NCBI GenBank assembly: GCA_016714445.1
Contig: JADJNF010000008.1
Location: 496,001 to 560,000 of the forward strand
Source of the DNA: Saprospiraceae bacterium
Lineage (GTDB): Bacteria; Bacteroidota; Bacteroidia; Chitinophagales; Saprospiraceae
Reading direction: 5' to 3'
Length of the DNA stretch: 64,000 nt
Positions 8,110 to 17,692 of this stretch are shown here, piece after piece (position 1 is the first letter of the stretch; each line of letters begins with the position of its first letter). The translations under genes and the position numbers were made by a program. The notes beneath the pieces are model-generated. The model had not been told where the DNA came from and did not search any database. It saw nothing but the letters and a program-made list of their open reading frames with translations.

Positions 8110-9726
8110 TTACAAAATCACTAAGTCCCGCTGATAAACCTTTCCTCCGGTTTTTAGTCTGTATTGATAGTAACCCGGATGAAGCTGAAATTTTTTCAGA
8201 TGTATATCCAAAGTATGTGAACCTTTAAGTTTAAACCCATTTAATAAAGGTCTGATGACTTGTCCGCTTCTGTCGAGTATATCCAGAATGACAGGTCCTT
8301 CCTGCTGAATAGAAAAGTAAATCTGAAGAATATCCTTATCATCTGCTGATATTTTATGACCCAATAAAGCTCCAAATTCTTCTGACCCTACCGGAGAGTT
8401 TTTTACAGGCACCAATCCGGCGATAGGTGTCCTGTCATTACCAATAATATAATCACTCACTTCAGGTGACATACCCAGCCAGTTTTGTAAAACAGAAGCA
8501 TATACATCTCTGAAATCAGTTTCAAAGATAGGATCACCATATTGATCAGTATTGATAAGATCCGGAGGATTACCTACGATTCCTTTTCCCAGTCCTTTTC
8601 CAAACAATAACATAGGCGCACTGGTACCATGGTCTGTGCCGGCAGATCCGTTTTCATAAATAGTACGTCCGAATTCTGAAAAAGTCATGCCCAATACCTT
8701 ATCATCCATACTTTGTTTGGCCAGGTCTTTATAAAAAGCGCTGATGGCAGTTGAAATTCTCTGGAGTAAAATGGGATGATTGTTGTTTTGGTTGGCATGG
8801 GTATCAAAACCATCGATATATACCATAAATACTTTTGTTCCCAATCGTCCTTTGATCAGTTTTGCCACGATGGCCAATTGTTGCGCCAGATTTGTATCCG
8901 GATAATTGACTTCATTTCTTCCTTTATTGTACGCATTACTGATGGACTGACTATAACGAAAAGCGCTGTTTGCTACTTGTCTGATATAAGCGAGTGATCT
9001 GTCTGCCGGTGTCTGATCCAGTGATGAAAGATCATACAACTGCCCGGACACAGCCAGTTTATAAAACTCATTGGGGCTGGAGATGGCCAGCGCCAGATTA
9101 GTATTTTGGCCCTGAAAAACCAGATCAGTCTGTACACCTATCTGAAGTGCAGGCGGTACCGTGGGTTGTGCATCGACAAAGGCCGGCATATCATAATCAA
9201 TATATCTTCCTATCCAGCCATCTTTTTTATATTCATCTGTATCGGATGCTGTAGCCCATATGTCCGATGACCTGAAGTGAGAATAATTGGGATGCGGATA
9301 TCCTACATTGTGAATAATTTTCATTTTATCTTCTTCCCACATGGGCTTCAGATCTATCATTTGGTTGGACATTCCGGTTTTTTGGTCAAGTGCCCATAAA
9401 TTGGATTCGGGGATGGCCAATGTAGGCCGTATGTTATAATATTCACTGTTAAATCTGTCAATCACTGTATTCAGACCATCATTTCCACCACGCAGCTGGA
9501 TGAGGACCAAAGTTCTGTCCGTTTCTAAAGCACTCAATGGCCCAAAATGATCGGCTGTTCCCATAGCGTACAAGGGTATCCCATTTACCGTTGCAGCAAG
9601 TCCCGCTGCAAATATTCCTGTGGATTGCAGAAAGTCTCTGCGATTCCAGGTTTTATGATCGTTGGCATGGGCTTCAGTGTTTTCAATGGTTCTACCCTTT
9701 CTGTTATTTTGATGCTGATGACTCAT
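8110..9726 (-). CDS. DUF1501 protein with Tat signal and T9SS-like C-terminal domain
   Basis: This 538-aa protein carries a twin-arginine signal (NRRDFLQSTG, Arg29-Arg30) and the DUF1501 core, related to sulfatase/alkaline-phosphatase folds (LVLIQLRGGNDGLNT near 75, FSEFGRTIYENGSAGTDHGT near 350). The last ~75 residues (VILDILDRSGQVI...GYYQYRLKTGGKVYQRDLVI) look like a type A T9SS sorting domain. The gene is 12 bp downstream of the DUF1800 gene on the same strand; the two families are almost always paired and are thought to work together at the cell surface, but their substrate is not known. Tat export combined with a T9SS-type tail is worth noting. Confidence 0.85.
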   Translation of the reverse strand: MSHQHQNNRKGRTIENTEAHANDHKTWNRRDFLQSTGIFAAGLAATVNGIPLYAMGTADHFGPLSALETDRTLVLIQLRGGNDGLNTVIDRFNSEYYNIRPTLAIPESNLWALDQKTGMSNQMIDLKPMWEEDKMKIIHNVGYPHPNYSHFRSSDIWATASDTDEYKKDGWIGRYIDYDMPAFVDAQPTVPPALQIGVQTDLVFQGQNTNLALAISSPNEFYKLAVSGQLYDLSSLDQTPADRSLAYIRQVANSAFRYSQSISNAYNKGRNEVNYPDTNLAQQLAIVAKLIKGRLGTKVFMVYIDGFDTHANQNNNHPILLQRISTAISAFYKDLAKQSMDDKVLGMTFSEFGRTIYENGSAGTDHGTSAPMLLFGKGLGKGIVGNPPDLINTDQYGDPIFETDFRDVYASVLQNWLGMSPEVSDYIIGNDRTPIAGLVPVKNSPVGSEEFGALLGHKISADDKDILQIYFSIQQEGPVILDILDRSGQVIRPLLNGFKLKGSHTLDIHLKKFQLHPGYYQYRLKTGGKVYQRDLVIL

Positions 9727-9738
9727 AGGATATATTAT

Positions 9739-11178
9739 TTATGATAACTGAAACTCAGGAAGTTTGACAAGATACACGAGCAAATTTGCTATCTGAAATG
9801 GTGCTTCATTCCAGCTGAGATTCCATGTTCCATCATCGAAATAGTTTTGGGGAATATCCCCTTTGAGATATAAGACAGCCGATTCGTGCAATTCAACATC
9901 CAGTTCACGACCTATAAAATGTAAGGTTAAAGCTTTTGTAATCAATTCCGGGTTATTAATATCGGGTGCTGACAGATCTATAGCCAGTTGACGCAGTGAT
10001 TCCCTGTTTTTCTCATTACTCAGGGTGCTGATGATGGTTTTACAGTAATCCCATCTTTGAGTGAGTGTATTTTCATTGATCCATTCGAAATGACCCGGCC
10101 ATCCGGCTACATTGACGGGATTAAATATTTCCATACCAAGATTGGATGAACCGTATCTGAAGGTCCCATATCTGTCAGTCAGATTTGCTTGGCTGACACC
10201 ACTCATTCTGGCCAGATCAATAAAACACTCTATCGGGCTTTTTACTATAGCCCCGATAAATTTTTCTTCAAAAAAATGACTGCTCTTAAACAGTGCTTTG
10301 AAAACAGGCAGCAATTCCCATTCTGATGCTATGAATAATTGAGATAATTCTGTGACAAATTCCGGTTCCGGCGTATGATGAACAAATTGAATATAAAGCT
10401 TTTTACAAATATAATAGGCTACCTGGTTTTGTCTTTCTGTAAATATGAGTTGAATGACATCATTGTAGCCCCAATTGCCGGTTTTGCCAAAAATAGTTTT
10501 ATTTTTATTGTCAAATTTAGCCGCATTAAAAGTAACATCGTTGCAACTGTACTGGCTGCACCTCCATCCTGTAAGTGCCCTCGCTACTTCTACGACATCA
10601 CCTTGAGTATACCCATTGTTTTCCCCCATGGTAAAAAGTTCCATCAACTCCCTGGCATAGTTTTCATTGGGTTTACCGACCTCATTGAGATTACCATTGA
10701 GGTATACCAGCATAGCCGGATTTTTGCCCATATCTGACACAAACTGTTTGAAGTTGCCCAGACTATACTTATTCAGCAAAAAATAATAGCTCCATAAGTA
10801 TTTATTGCAATCATACACATTGAGTTCCGTCACAAAATGATTGTGCCAGAATAGAAACAACTTGGTGCGAAGACCATCATTGATCATATCGGTAAATATG
10901 CTGTCATACAGCTCGTCCCTATGTTCAAATTTCAGATCATCATTATTTAATGCGTCATAATCTGCTGAACTGTAATTGGCCCAAACCGGGGCTGCCGGCA
11001 ATGGCCTGGATTTGATATTATTGAGCGTATTTTCTATATAATCCAAGGGTTCTGATGTCAAAGCCTGTTCAATCCGTTCAGGAGAACCACCCATGCCCAA
11101 TCGTCTTAAAAAATGAATAACTTTCTGCTTATTCCATGGATTGGAAGCTGAAGGTTGATAGGGTTGTAAACCAGCCAT
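9739..11178 (-). CDS. DUF1800 family protein
   Basis: The 479-aa product matches the DUF1800 layout: an N-terminal helix-rich part (VIHFLRRLGMGGSPERIEQAL), the conserved central stretch FWHNHFVTE, ENYARELMELFTMG (~165-180), and C-terminal VAGWPGHFEWIN with RWDYCKTII. No signal peptide is obvious at the ATG chosen. It is the upstream member of a two-gene operon with the DUF1501 gene (12 bp apart). The function of the family is unknown; the pairing suggests a shared envelope process. Confidence 0.85.
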   Translation of the reverse strand: MAGLQPYQPSASNPWNKQKVIHFLRRLGMGGSPERIEQALTSEPLDYIENTLNNIKSRPLPAAPVWANYSSADYDALNNDDLKFEHRDELYDSIFTDMINDGLRTKLFLFWHNHFVTELNVYDCNKYLWSYYFLLNKYSLGNFKQFVSDMGKNPAMLVYLNGNLNEVGKPNENYARELMELFTMGENNGYTQGDVVEVARALTGWRCSQYSCNDVTFNAAKFDNKNKTIFGKTGNWGYNDVIQLIFTERQNQVAYYICKKLYIQFVHHTPEPEFVTELSQLFIASEWELLPVFKALFKSSHFFEEKFIGAIVKSPIECFIDLARMSGVSQANLTDRYGTFRYGSSNLGMEIFNPVNVAGWPGHFEWINENTLTQRWDYCKTIISTLSNEKNRESLRQLAIDLSAPDINNPELITKALTLHFIGRELDVELHESAVLYLKGDIPQNYFDDGTWNLSWNEAPFQIANLLVYLVKLPEFQLS

Positions 11179-11272
11179 AAGATATCTTAAAAATTTCAGG
11201 CAATTTAAATCAATTTTTAGAAAAATAGAAAAAACTTATCTAATTTTACAATGCAAAATAATAAATGCTATT

Positions 11273-14200
11273 ATGCTCAGGATTTTTATACATTGTTTTT
11301 TACTTTTTGGAATATCAAATATCAGTACTGCACAGGAAGTATTATTTATTGAGGACTTCAATGACTGTGCACTTTCTGATCAGTGGTCTTACCAATTGAC
11401 AGGTAATCAAAATGTGTCCTGGGGTGTCGGACTTCCCATGAATTCAAAAGCAGAGGGTTCTTCCATCGACGGCACTTGTATGTTTTATGTAGATGATGAC
11501 CTCAGCGGTGATAAAACTCCTGCTTTTAATCTTCGTATTTATTCTGATTATTTCAGCGGTGAAGGGTATAGTGATATTGCATTTAGTGCACAGGTGCATT
11601 TCAGAAGAGATAAAACAGAATTTTTGCGTATAATTATTGACAACGGTGAAAAAGAGCATGTCATCAGAGAATTTAAAGGGTCCAATTATTCCGGAACCAA
11701 GTTTTCTGATTTTATCAACATGAAGTCAGACCTGAGTTTTATAGCGACAGATAGTATGAGAATCATTATTGAATATGATGATGATAATCAATGGGGCTGG
11801 TGGGCAGGTATTGACAATATAAAAATAACCGGCACCAAAGGAGGAGCGATTGTCTTCGGTGAGCCTTTTAATGATTGTCTGCTTCCTGATGGATGGAGTA
11901 CCGAAATACTGAGTGGCGCTGACAATTGGAAGTTTGGTTTGTTTACTGACGGACAATCTATAGACGGTACCTGCTTTGCCCATTTTAATGATGATGTCCT
12001 GGGCGAAAATGCACCATTATCAAAAATAAGGCTGTATAGTCCTGAATTTAATGCTACTCAATTTGCAGAATACCAACTTACGTATGACTTTATTTTCAGA
12101 TTTTATGAAAAAAATGAGTATCTTCAGTTGTATGTTGACAATGGCAAAGAATGGATTCCTATCAAAACGTATAACGGAGACTACGGTGGACCCAATGTAA
12201 ATCAATCAAAAAAAGATACTATTGATCTATCACCTTTCCGATCAGAAAAGATCAGGCTGATTTGGGAATACAATGATGGAGGATGGGCATGGTGGCTCGG
12301 ATTTGATAATGTAAAAGTCACTGGTCAGGGCAATATAAATGACCGATGCAGTAAATCGTTGTCCCTTTCTTTGACAGAAGCCTGTCAGTCTTTTGATAAT
12401 ACCAATGCATTAAAAGACGACGAATTCGAAGCCACACGTTCAGGAAATACCGGGATATTGTACTATTCTTTTGAAGCTCCTGAGTCCGCAGAATATGAAA
12501 TAAAGTCAACAAGTATCTTTAACGATAAACTGGAAATATTTTCCGGCTCTTGTGAAAATCCGATACTCTTCCAGAAAAAAGATAAAGACGAGTTCGGATT
12601 CCGGGGAGAACAATTAAATTTCAGCGCATTAGCAGGAGAAACTTATATGATAAGAATTTATGGCTATCAGGCAGAATTTGGTTTGGATAAAGGCAGCGGT
12701 TGTATTGGTGTGAGTAAAAAATCTGATACAATATTGCCTCCGTCAGGTGATGTTTGTGATGCTGCCATTCCACTTGTTGCCAATGCAGATTGTATTATTT
12801 CAAAAAATATAAAAGCCAATCTCGATGGTCCGCTTCCAAAAACCAATCAAAGGTCAAGAGCAGATATATGGCTTTCTTTTATTCCTCAGACAGTTGGTGA
12901 CTATGAATTTACCAGTAATGCTGATTTTGCTGATGTACTGGCAGTCTATAAGGGAAATTGTTCTGATTTATTGGAGTTGAATTCTGATTTTAACGGTTAT
13001 AAAATCGATATAAAAAACGCTGAAGCCGAACAAACCTACTTCATACAGGTGACCGGATATTTTGCTATTCTGGAAGGCGATTTGTGCCCGACAGTAAAAA
13101 CTAAGGTTGTTAATGAAGTTCCGGAAACCAATTGTATATCAGCTATACCATTGACACTGAACAGAGAATGCTCCGTTTCGTCCAATTTTGGAGCCGGTTA
13201 TTCCGGTATTCGTCCCGAATGTGATGTGTATATTCAGGATGATGTTTGGTTTTCATTTGTAGCTTCCGCTAGCAGACAGGTGTATATCAAAGTAAAAACT
13301 GATTTTGAGAATATTGTTTCTTTGTACGAAGGCAGCTGTAATAAACTCAAATCAATATACTGCGGAAAAAATGTGCACCACTGCAACGGATACTTGCATG
13401 TTGGTAATCTTGAAGCAGGAAAAACCTATTATATCCAATTGGGATCAAAAGTACAGCAAAGTCGGCATAATTCAGGATCAGTTTGCATAGATTTGTTGGA
13501 TTCAGAACCTGTTTGGCAAAAAATGGAATTGCAGGTCGAACAGGTATGTATGAGTAAAGGAGCAGTAAAATTTATCCCTACAGCTACAGGCGGTTCGGGT
13601 GTGTATACATATAATGGTTTGGGTCTTGAAGAAGCGGTGGCAGGAAGTGATAGTTATATAATTGAAGCAAAAGATAATGAAGGGTGTGTCAATGCTATGT
13701 TGGTCAACGCAGTGTCCTGCAAAGATTTTGGATGTACACTCACTTCACAATTGGACAAAATAAATCCTGGTTGCTACGGAGCTTCTGATGGGCGGGCATC
13801 GGTAGTAGTAAGTGGTGGACTTGAACCGTATACTGTCAAATGGTCTGATGGAAGTACAGGACCTGTAATAACAAACTTGACGGCAGGAAGTTATACTGTC
13901 ACGATTTCTGATGGATCCGGCTGCGAACAGACTGAAAATTTTATACTAAATCAACCCGCACAGATTATAGCTAATCCCGGTTATGTATCGCCTAAGTGTT
14001 ATAATGACTCTACAGGAGTAATTACATTGTTTACCATAGGTGGACAGGGCGATTATAGCTATGTATGGTCTGAAGGTAATACAGACAATATGCTTGAGAA
14101 CATTCCAGGCGGAGATTATTCAGTGACAATAACGGATGGCAAAGGATGTATATCATCACAAAATTTTACTCTAAATCAGCCGGACAAAATAAGTATTTCG

Positions 14201-14920
14201 GGAGCCTTGGTTGACAATTTTTGTTTTGGAAACAGTCAAGGTAACATCAGGGTTGAGATCAAAGGAGGTGTATCTCCATATTCTGTATTGTGGAGTCATG
14301 GCGATACATTAGCAAATGTAGATAGTCTGATAGCAGGAATTTATGCTATTTCTATAACTGATGGAAATAATTGTAAATCGACTAAATCTTGGGAAATAAT
14401 CCAACCGCTTCCATTGTTGCTTCAGGAAGACAGTATAGACTTAATTTTCAGCAGTTTAAAAAATGCGGCCATCAATATCAGCATGATAGGGGGAACAGCT
14501 CCCCATGAATATGAATGGTACCTTGATGACACTCGTTTGGATATTGATACTGAAGATATTTTTCCTGATGCAGGTGGAAATTACCGTGTGGAAATCAAAG
14601 ATGTAAATGGATGTACCTATAAAAGTAAAATATGGGCAGTGACCAGATCAACCAATACCATCGATAATCAGACATTTGATTTGTTAGTTCAACCAAATCC
14701 AACGCGGGATTTTATACATATAATTTTGCCTGAAAAAATCTTAATTGATAAATTGGAGCTTAAAGATATTTATGGACAAACCTGTAAAAGTATATCTGTC
14801 GAAGGTAAGGATAGGAATATAAAAAGTATAGATATGTCAGACCTTTTATCCGGCACATATTTCCTGACATGGCATATACGTGGTGTAGCCAATGCTACCA
14901 AAGTGGTAAAAGTGAACTGA
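11273..14920 (+). CDS. Large secreted protein with SprB repeats and type A T9SS sorting domain
   Basis: The 1215-aa protein has a signal peptide (MLRIFIHCFLLFGISNISTA), two homologous N-terminal jelly-roll-like blocks (both begin FNDC and end WWAGIDNIKITG or WWLGFDNVKVTG; ~25-180 and ~195-365), three PPC-like beta blocks with WLSF/WFSF cores (~365-745), and three SprB repeats (~823-1050; CYGASDGRASVVVSGG...YTVTISDG and variants). It ends in a type A sorting domain (~1140-1215; VQPNPTRDFIHI...LLSGTYFLTW). It is therefore exported by Sec and then T9SS and anchored at or released from the surface. The lone gene is divergent from DUF1800 and converges on the FMN reductase gene with a 15-bp gap. 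Confidence 0.85.
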   Translation: MLRIFIHCFLLFGISNISTAQEVLFIEDFNDCALSDQWSYQLTGNQNVSWGVGLPMNSKAEGSSIDGTCMFYVDDDLSGDKTPAFNLRIYSDYFSGEGYSDIAFSAQVHFRRDKTEFLRIIIDNGEKEHVIREFKGSNYSGTKFSDFINMKSDLSFIATDSMRIIIEYDDDNQWGWWAGIDNIKITGTKGGAIVFGEPFNDCLLPDGWSTEILSGADNWKFGLFTDGQSIDGTCFAHFNDDVLGENAPLSKIRLYSPEFNATQFAEYQLTYDFIFRFYEKNEYLQLYVDNGKEWIPIKTYNGDYGGPNVNQSKKDTIDLSPFRSEKIRLIWEYNDGGWAWWLGFDNVKVTGQGNINDRCSKSLSLSLTEACQSFDNTNALKDDEFEATRSGNTGILYYSFEAPESAEYEIKSTSIFNDKLEIFSGSCENPILFQKKDKDEFGFRGEQLNFSALAGETYMIRIYGYQAEFGLDKGSGCIGVSKKSDTILPPSGDVCDAAIPLVANADCIISKNIKANLDGPLPKTNQRSRADIWLSFIPQTVGDYEFTSNADFADVLAVYKGNCSDLLELNSDFNGYKIDIKNAEAEQTYFIQVTGYFAILEGDLCPTVKTKVVNEVPETNCISAIPLTLNRECSVSSNFGAGYSGIRPECDVYIQDDVWFSFVASASRQVYIKVKTDFENIVSLYEGSCNKLKSIYCGKNVHHCNGYLHVGNLEAGKTYYIQLGSKVQQSRHNSGSVCIDLLDSEPVWQKMELQVEQVCMSKGAVKFIPTATGGSGVYTYNGLGLEEAVAGSDSYIIEAKDNEGCVNAMLVNAVSCKDFGCTLTSQLDKINPGCYGASDGRASVVVSGGLEPYTVKWSDGSTGPVITNLTAGSYTVTISDGSGCEQTENFILNQPAQIIANPGYVSPKCYNDSTGVITLFTIGGQGDYSYVWSEGNTDNMLENIPGGDYSVTITDGKGCISSQNFTLNQPDKISISGALVDNFCFGNSQGNIRVEIKGGVSPYSVLWSHGDTLANVDSLIAGIYAISITDGNNCKSTKSWEIIQPLPLLLQEDSIDLIFSSLKNAAINISMIGGTAPHEYEWYLDDTRLDIDTEDIFPDAGGNYRVEIKDVNGCTYKSKIWAVTRSTNTIDNQTFDLLVQPNPTRDFIHIILPEKILIDKLELKDIYGQTCKSISVEGKDRNIKSIDMSDLLSGTYFLTWHIRGVANATKVVKVN

Positions 14921-14935
14921 TGATCAGGGTGGATA

Positions 14936-15475
14936 CTAAGTCTCACTCATATATGTTTTTACTTTTTGAATCACATCAAAAAAAGTTTGTTTCAGTTCAG
15001 GGGTGATGATTCCATCAGATTCAGAAAAGTTTTTATTGAATTCAGGCAAAGAAAATGTATCTATAATACGAGCAGCATGAAAAGGAAAACGAGTTTTGGC
15101 AGCTTCCAATACACTTTTACCACCCCGGGCTCCGGTCGAAGTTGAAAGCAACAACATGGGTTTCTCCTGAAAAACCTTCCCATTGATTCTGGAAGCCCAA
15201 TCCAGCACATTCTTAAACGCTACAGTATATGAGCCATTGTGCTCAGCCATAGATAAAATGAGCAAATCAGCATTACTCACAGCAGTCAGAAAGTCATGGG
15301 CTTCCTTAGGGTGACCCGACATGTTTTCTTTGTCTACCGAAAATAATGGCATCTCAAAATCATTCAGATCTATTATGTTTATTTCGGCATTTTCAAAAAA
15401 TGTGGTGGCATAAGCAGCCAGTTTTTTATTAATGGAATTTTTGCTGTTACTGGCTCCGAGTGCTAATATTTTCAT
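14936..15475 (-). CDS. NAD(P)H-dependent FMN reductase family protein
   Basis: This 179-aa flavodoxin-fold protein shows the family signatures in order: the phosphate-binding loop GASNSKNSINKKLA (~7-20), LSMAEHNGSYTVAFKNVLDW (~85-104; the usual EYNGSY-P-LKNALDW motif, here with H in place of Y) and LLSTSTGARGG (~120-130). Members reduce FMN or quinones with NAD(P)H in the cytosol. It is a single gene, convergent with the SprB-repeat gene. Confidence 0.85.
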   Translation of the reverse strand: MKILALGASNSKNSINKKLAAYATTFFENAEINIIDLNDFEMPLFSVDKENMSGHPKEAHDFLTAVSNADLLILSMAEHNGSYTVAFKNVLDWASRINGKVFQEKPMLLLSTSTGARGGKSVLEAAKTRFPFHAARIIDTFSLPEFNKNFSESDGIITPELKQTFFDVIQKVKTYMSET

Positions 15476-15478
15476 TTA

Positions 15479-15583
15479 TTAAGGTTGAGATTGAGAATAA
15501 GGTTAAGATTAAGGTTAAGGATAAGAATAAGGTTAAGAATAAGGATGAGATTAAGATTTAGGTTAATAAAGGGGGTTAAGGTA
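15479..15583. repeat. Degenerate hexamer-like (AAGGTT/AAGATT) purine-rich tract
   Basis: About 100 bp are built from variants of AAGGTTAAGATT and AAGGATAAGAAT with strong strand asymmetry: nearly all purines and T, no C. The open frame on the plus strand (Arg-Leu/Ile repeats) is a by-product of the tract. It lies between the FMN reductase start codon and the IS200 remnant and may hold the reductase promoter. Such tracts expand or shrink by slippage. Confidence 0.75.
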
Positions 15584-15589
15584 GATTTG

Positions 15590-16080
15590 GCCAAGGCGAC
15601 TAAAGTGGGTCTGATACCGAAAATCATCCCCCTTTATATCTTGATTTTTGTACATTGCCTGATGTGGCTACAAAATATCCTCTCGCCCACAAATGTCTAC
15701 CCCAAAACTGCTTCGACAGTTCTTTATTCTCCCCTAGCAATTTGTATGAACTCTTACCTTTTAGGCTTTGTACTAATTTGCTTATTGCTAAATGTGGCGG
15801 TATACTCACAAACAAATGTACGTGGTCTTTTGATACATGTCCCTTTATTATTTCTACATCATTCTCTTTACATATTTGTCTAACCAATTCCCTAACTCGC
15901 TCGGATACTACCCCACTCATCACTTTCTTACGATATTTTGTTATCCATACTATATGATACTTACAATCATATGTCGTGTGGCTTGTTTTACGGTAATTTT
16001 GCATTTCAATCTTTTTTCCTGCAAATTTACTATTTTTGACCTGTCAAACTAAAGTCTTCGCCTAAAGGCGAGGGATTTAC
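15590..16080 (-). mobile_element. Remnant of an IS200/IS605-type element
   Basis: The element runs on the minus strand. Upstream of the transposase gene, at 16056-16073, a 7-bp stem with TAAA loop (CTTCGCC/GGCGAGG) resembles the left-end hairpin recognised by Y1 transposases. At the other side the sequence near 15601-15640 read in a different frame gives DIKGDDFRYQTHF, like a normal TnpA C-terminus, so the gene's end was shifted by an internal deletion. A right-end hairpin was not found. The element is probably immobile on its own. Confidence 0.7.
15624..16004 (-). pseudogene. tnpA: IS200-type Y1 transposase, catalytic tyrosine lost
   Basis: The 126-aa frame carries the hallmarks of IS200/IS605 TnpA: YDCKYHIVWITKYRKKV (~12-28), the HUH motif in SKDHVHLFVSIPP (~59-71) and WGRHLWARGYFVATSGNV (~101-118). 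Family members are ~140-155 aa and carry the nucleophilic Tyr in a YI-x2-Q helix right after SGNV. Here SGNV is followed by only a few unrelated residues and a stop, while the genuine C-terminal residues appear in another frame, so an internal deletion has removed the catalytic helix. Single-strand transposition by this protein is not expected. Confidence 0.8.
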
Positions 16081-16095
16081 CCCCCGTCTGAGACA

Positions 16096-16983
16096 TTAAA
16101 CAGCCATGGGTACTTCCATCAGCAGGATTTCCGTATTTGAGTCTGCTACTATGTCGATCTGGTCAATATCCCAAAGTCCTAAACCGTCTCTGGCAGCCAA
16201 TGGTTGACCGGCAATGGTTACTTCACCTGATATGATAAAAGCATACACTCCGTTTCCTTTTTTCCTGATTTGGTAATTTTGTTTATTTCCTTTGTCCAGC
16301 GTACCCAGATGAAACCATGCATCCTGATGAATCCAAACTCCTTCATCATCTACGTTTGGGCTCAGAACTTGTTGCAATTTATTGTGCCGATCTTCTGCTT
16401 TTAGAGTCAACTGGTCGTAACGTGGCGTCACATTTCTCTTATTTGGGAAGACCCATATTTGCAAAAACTTTACTTTTTTATCCTGGTTTTTATTTTTTTC
16501 ACTATGCTGAATACCTGTACCGGCACTCATCACCTGGATGTCTCCATTGCGGATGACAGTGGTATTTCCCATACTATCCTGATGTTCAAGATCTCCTTCT
16601 AGTGGTATAGATATGATTTCCATGTTATCATGCGGATGTCTGCCGAAACCCATACCACCGCTTACCACATCGTCATTGAGTACCCTCAGTACTCCGAAAT
16701 GCATACGATCCGGATTATAATAATTAGCAAAACTGAATGTGTGATGAGAATCCAACCAACCATGATTGGCATGTCCTCTGGTTTCTGCTTTGTGCAAAAC
16801 TATATTTTCCATTATATTTGATTTTGTATTTGGTATGTGATTAAATCCTACAATTTTATCTTCTATAGGATCAAGAGATGCAAGTTCGTCGATATCATTT
16901 TTGATAAACTGAGCAGCTACTCCGGATGCAACAAACATTCCAGTACCCATAATACCCTTTCTGACAAATTCCTTTCTATCCAT
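16096..16983 (-). CDS. Pirin family protein with an N-terminal export-like extension
   Basis: I take the ATG at 16983 (MDRKEFVRKGIMGTGMFVAS...) over an earlier one at 17037. Pirins are bicupin iron proteins of ~235 aa, some with quercetinase activity. The metal-ligand region GFGRHPHDNMEIISI and AGTGIQHSEKN are intact, as is HANHGWLDSHHTFSFA. The canonical pirin start would be MENIVLHKAE at 16812, so this protein has a ~57-aa extension whose RK-x-FVRKG plus hydrophobic stretch resembles a weak Tat signal. The extension is odd for a cytosolic family; either export or use of the inner start is possible. It lies 83 bp downstream of the Crp/Fnr gene, same strand. Confidence 0.8.
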   Translation of the reverse strand: MDRKEFVRKGIMGTGMFVASGVAAQFIKNDIDELASLDPIEDKIVGFNHIPNTKSNIMENIVLHKAETRGHANHGWLDSHHTFSFANYYNPDRMHFGVLRVLNDDVVSGGMGFGRHPHDNMEIISIPLEGDLEHQDSMGNTTVIRNGDIQVMSAGTGIQHSEKNKNQDKKVKFLQIWVFPNKRNVTPRYDQLTLKAEDRHNKLQQVLSPNVDDEGVWIHQDAWFHLGTLDKGNKQNYQIRKKGNGVYAFIISGEVTIAGQPLAARDGLGLWDIDQIDIVADSNTEILLMEVPMAV

Positions 16984-17066
16984 TGTATAAGATTTTTTTG
17001 TATTAACACAACAAAGATACGAGTGTTCAAAAGTCAAAAACCTTAATCTGGATTAAGAAAATGTCT

Positions 17067-17654
17067 TTAAATAGATTTATTTCGCTGTCTTGCTCTCATT
17101 TTGCTTAAAAACTCAGGAGTGACACCGATGTATGATGCAATCAGTTTTTGTGGAAGCTTAGTTATGAGTGTTGGGTATTGCTCACAGAAACCAGCATACC
17201 TTTCTGTAGCGGTCAGAGACATATTATCCATCAAACGTGTTCTGTAAGATACCAACGATTTTTCAGTGATTATGCGAAAATAACGTTCAAATGCCGGAAT
17301 GTCATCAAATAATCGAAGTTGGTCCGCTCTTGAGAGTTGGACTACTTCACTGTTTTCGATGGCTTCGATGATAATATTTCCGGGTTTTTGAGATATAAAA
17401 GAATACATATCGGTCACCCACCAATCTTCAGGGGCAAACTGAATGATATGCTCAAATCCATTGTCATTTACCGTATAGGCTTTAAGGCACCCTTTAAGAA
17501 CAAATGTAGCATGAGTGCTCACTTGATTTTCATGAAGGATAAAATTTTTCCTTTTGATTGATTTTGGCTTTAATACAGTAAAAAGTCGGGCTTTGTCATC
17601 ATTCGTGAGATGAATATGTTTTTGTATATTAGCATGAAGTATTTCAAATGGCAT
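17067..17654 (-). CDS. Crp/Fnr family transcriptional regulator
   Basis: The 195-aa protein has a cyclic-nucleotide-binding-like beta barrel (residues ~15-125; RKNFILHENQVSTHATFVLKGCLKAY) and a C-terminal helix-turn-helix (~150-190; TATERYAGFCEQYPTLITKL..., YIGVTPEFLSKMR). It lacks the cysteines of oxygen-sensing Fnr. In Bacteroidota this small Crp type often sits beside the gene it controls; the pirin gene 83 bp downstream on the same strand is the likely partner. Confidence 0.85.
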   Translation of the reverse strand: MPFEILHANIQKHIHLTNDDKARLFTVLKPKSIKRKNFILHENQVSTHATFVLKGCLKAYTVNDNGFEHIIQFAPEDWWVTDMYSFISQKPGNIIIEAIENSEVVQLSRADQLRLFDDIPAFERYFRIITEKSLVSYRTRLMDNMSLTATERYAGFCEQYPTLITKLPQKLIASYIGVTPEFLSKMRARQRNKSI

Positions 17655-17692
17655 TTTAAAACTTTTTTACAAAAAAAACTTAGTCCAATAAT

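Noticed and set aside
15485..15883. 132-aa Arg/Leu/Ile-rich frame
   Set aside because: It arises from translating the hexamer-like tract and the antisense of the transposase.
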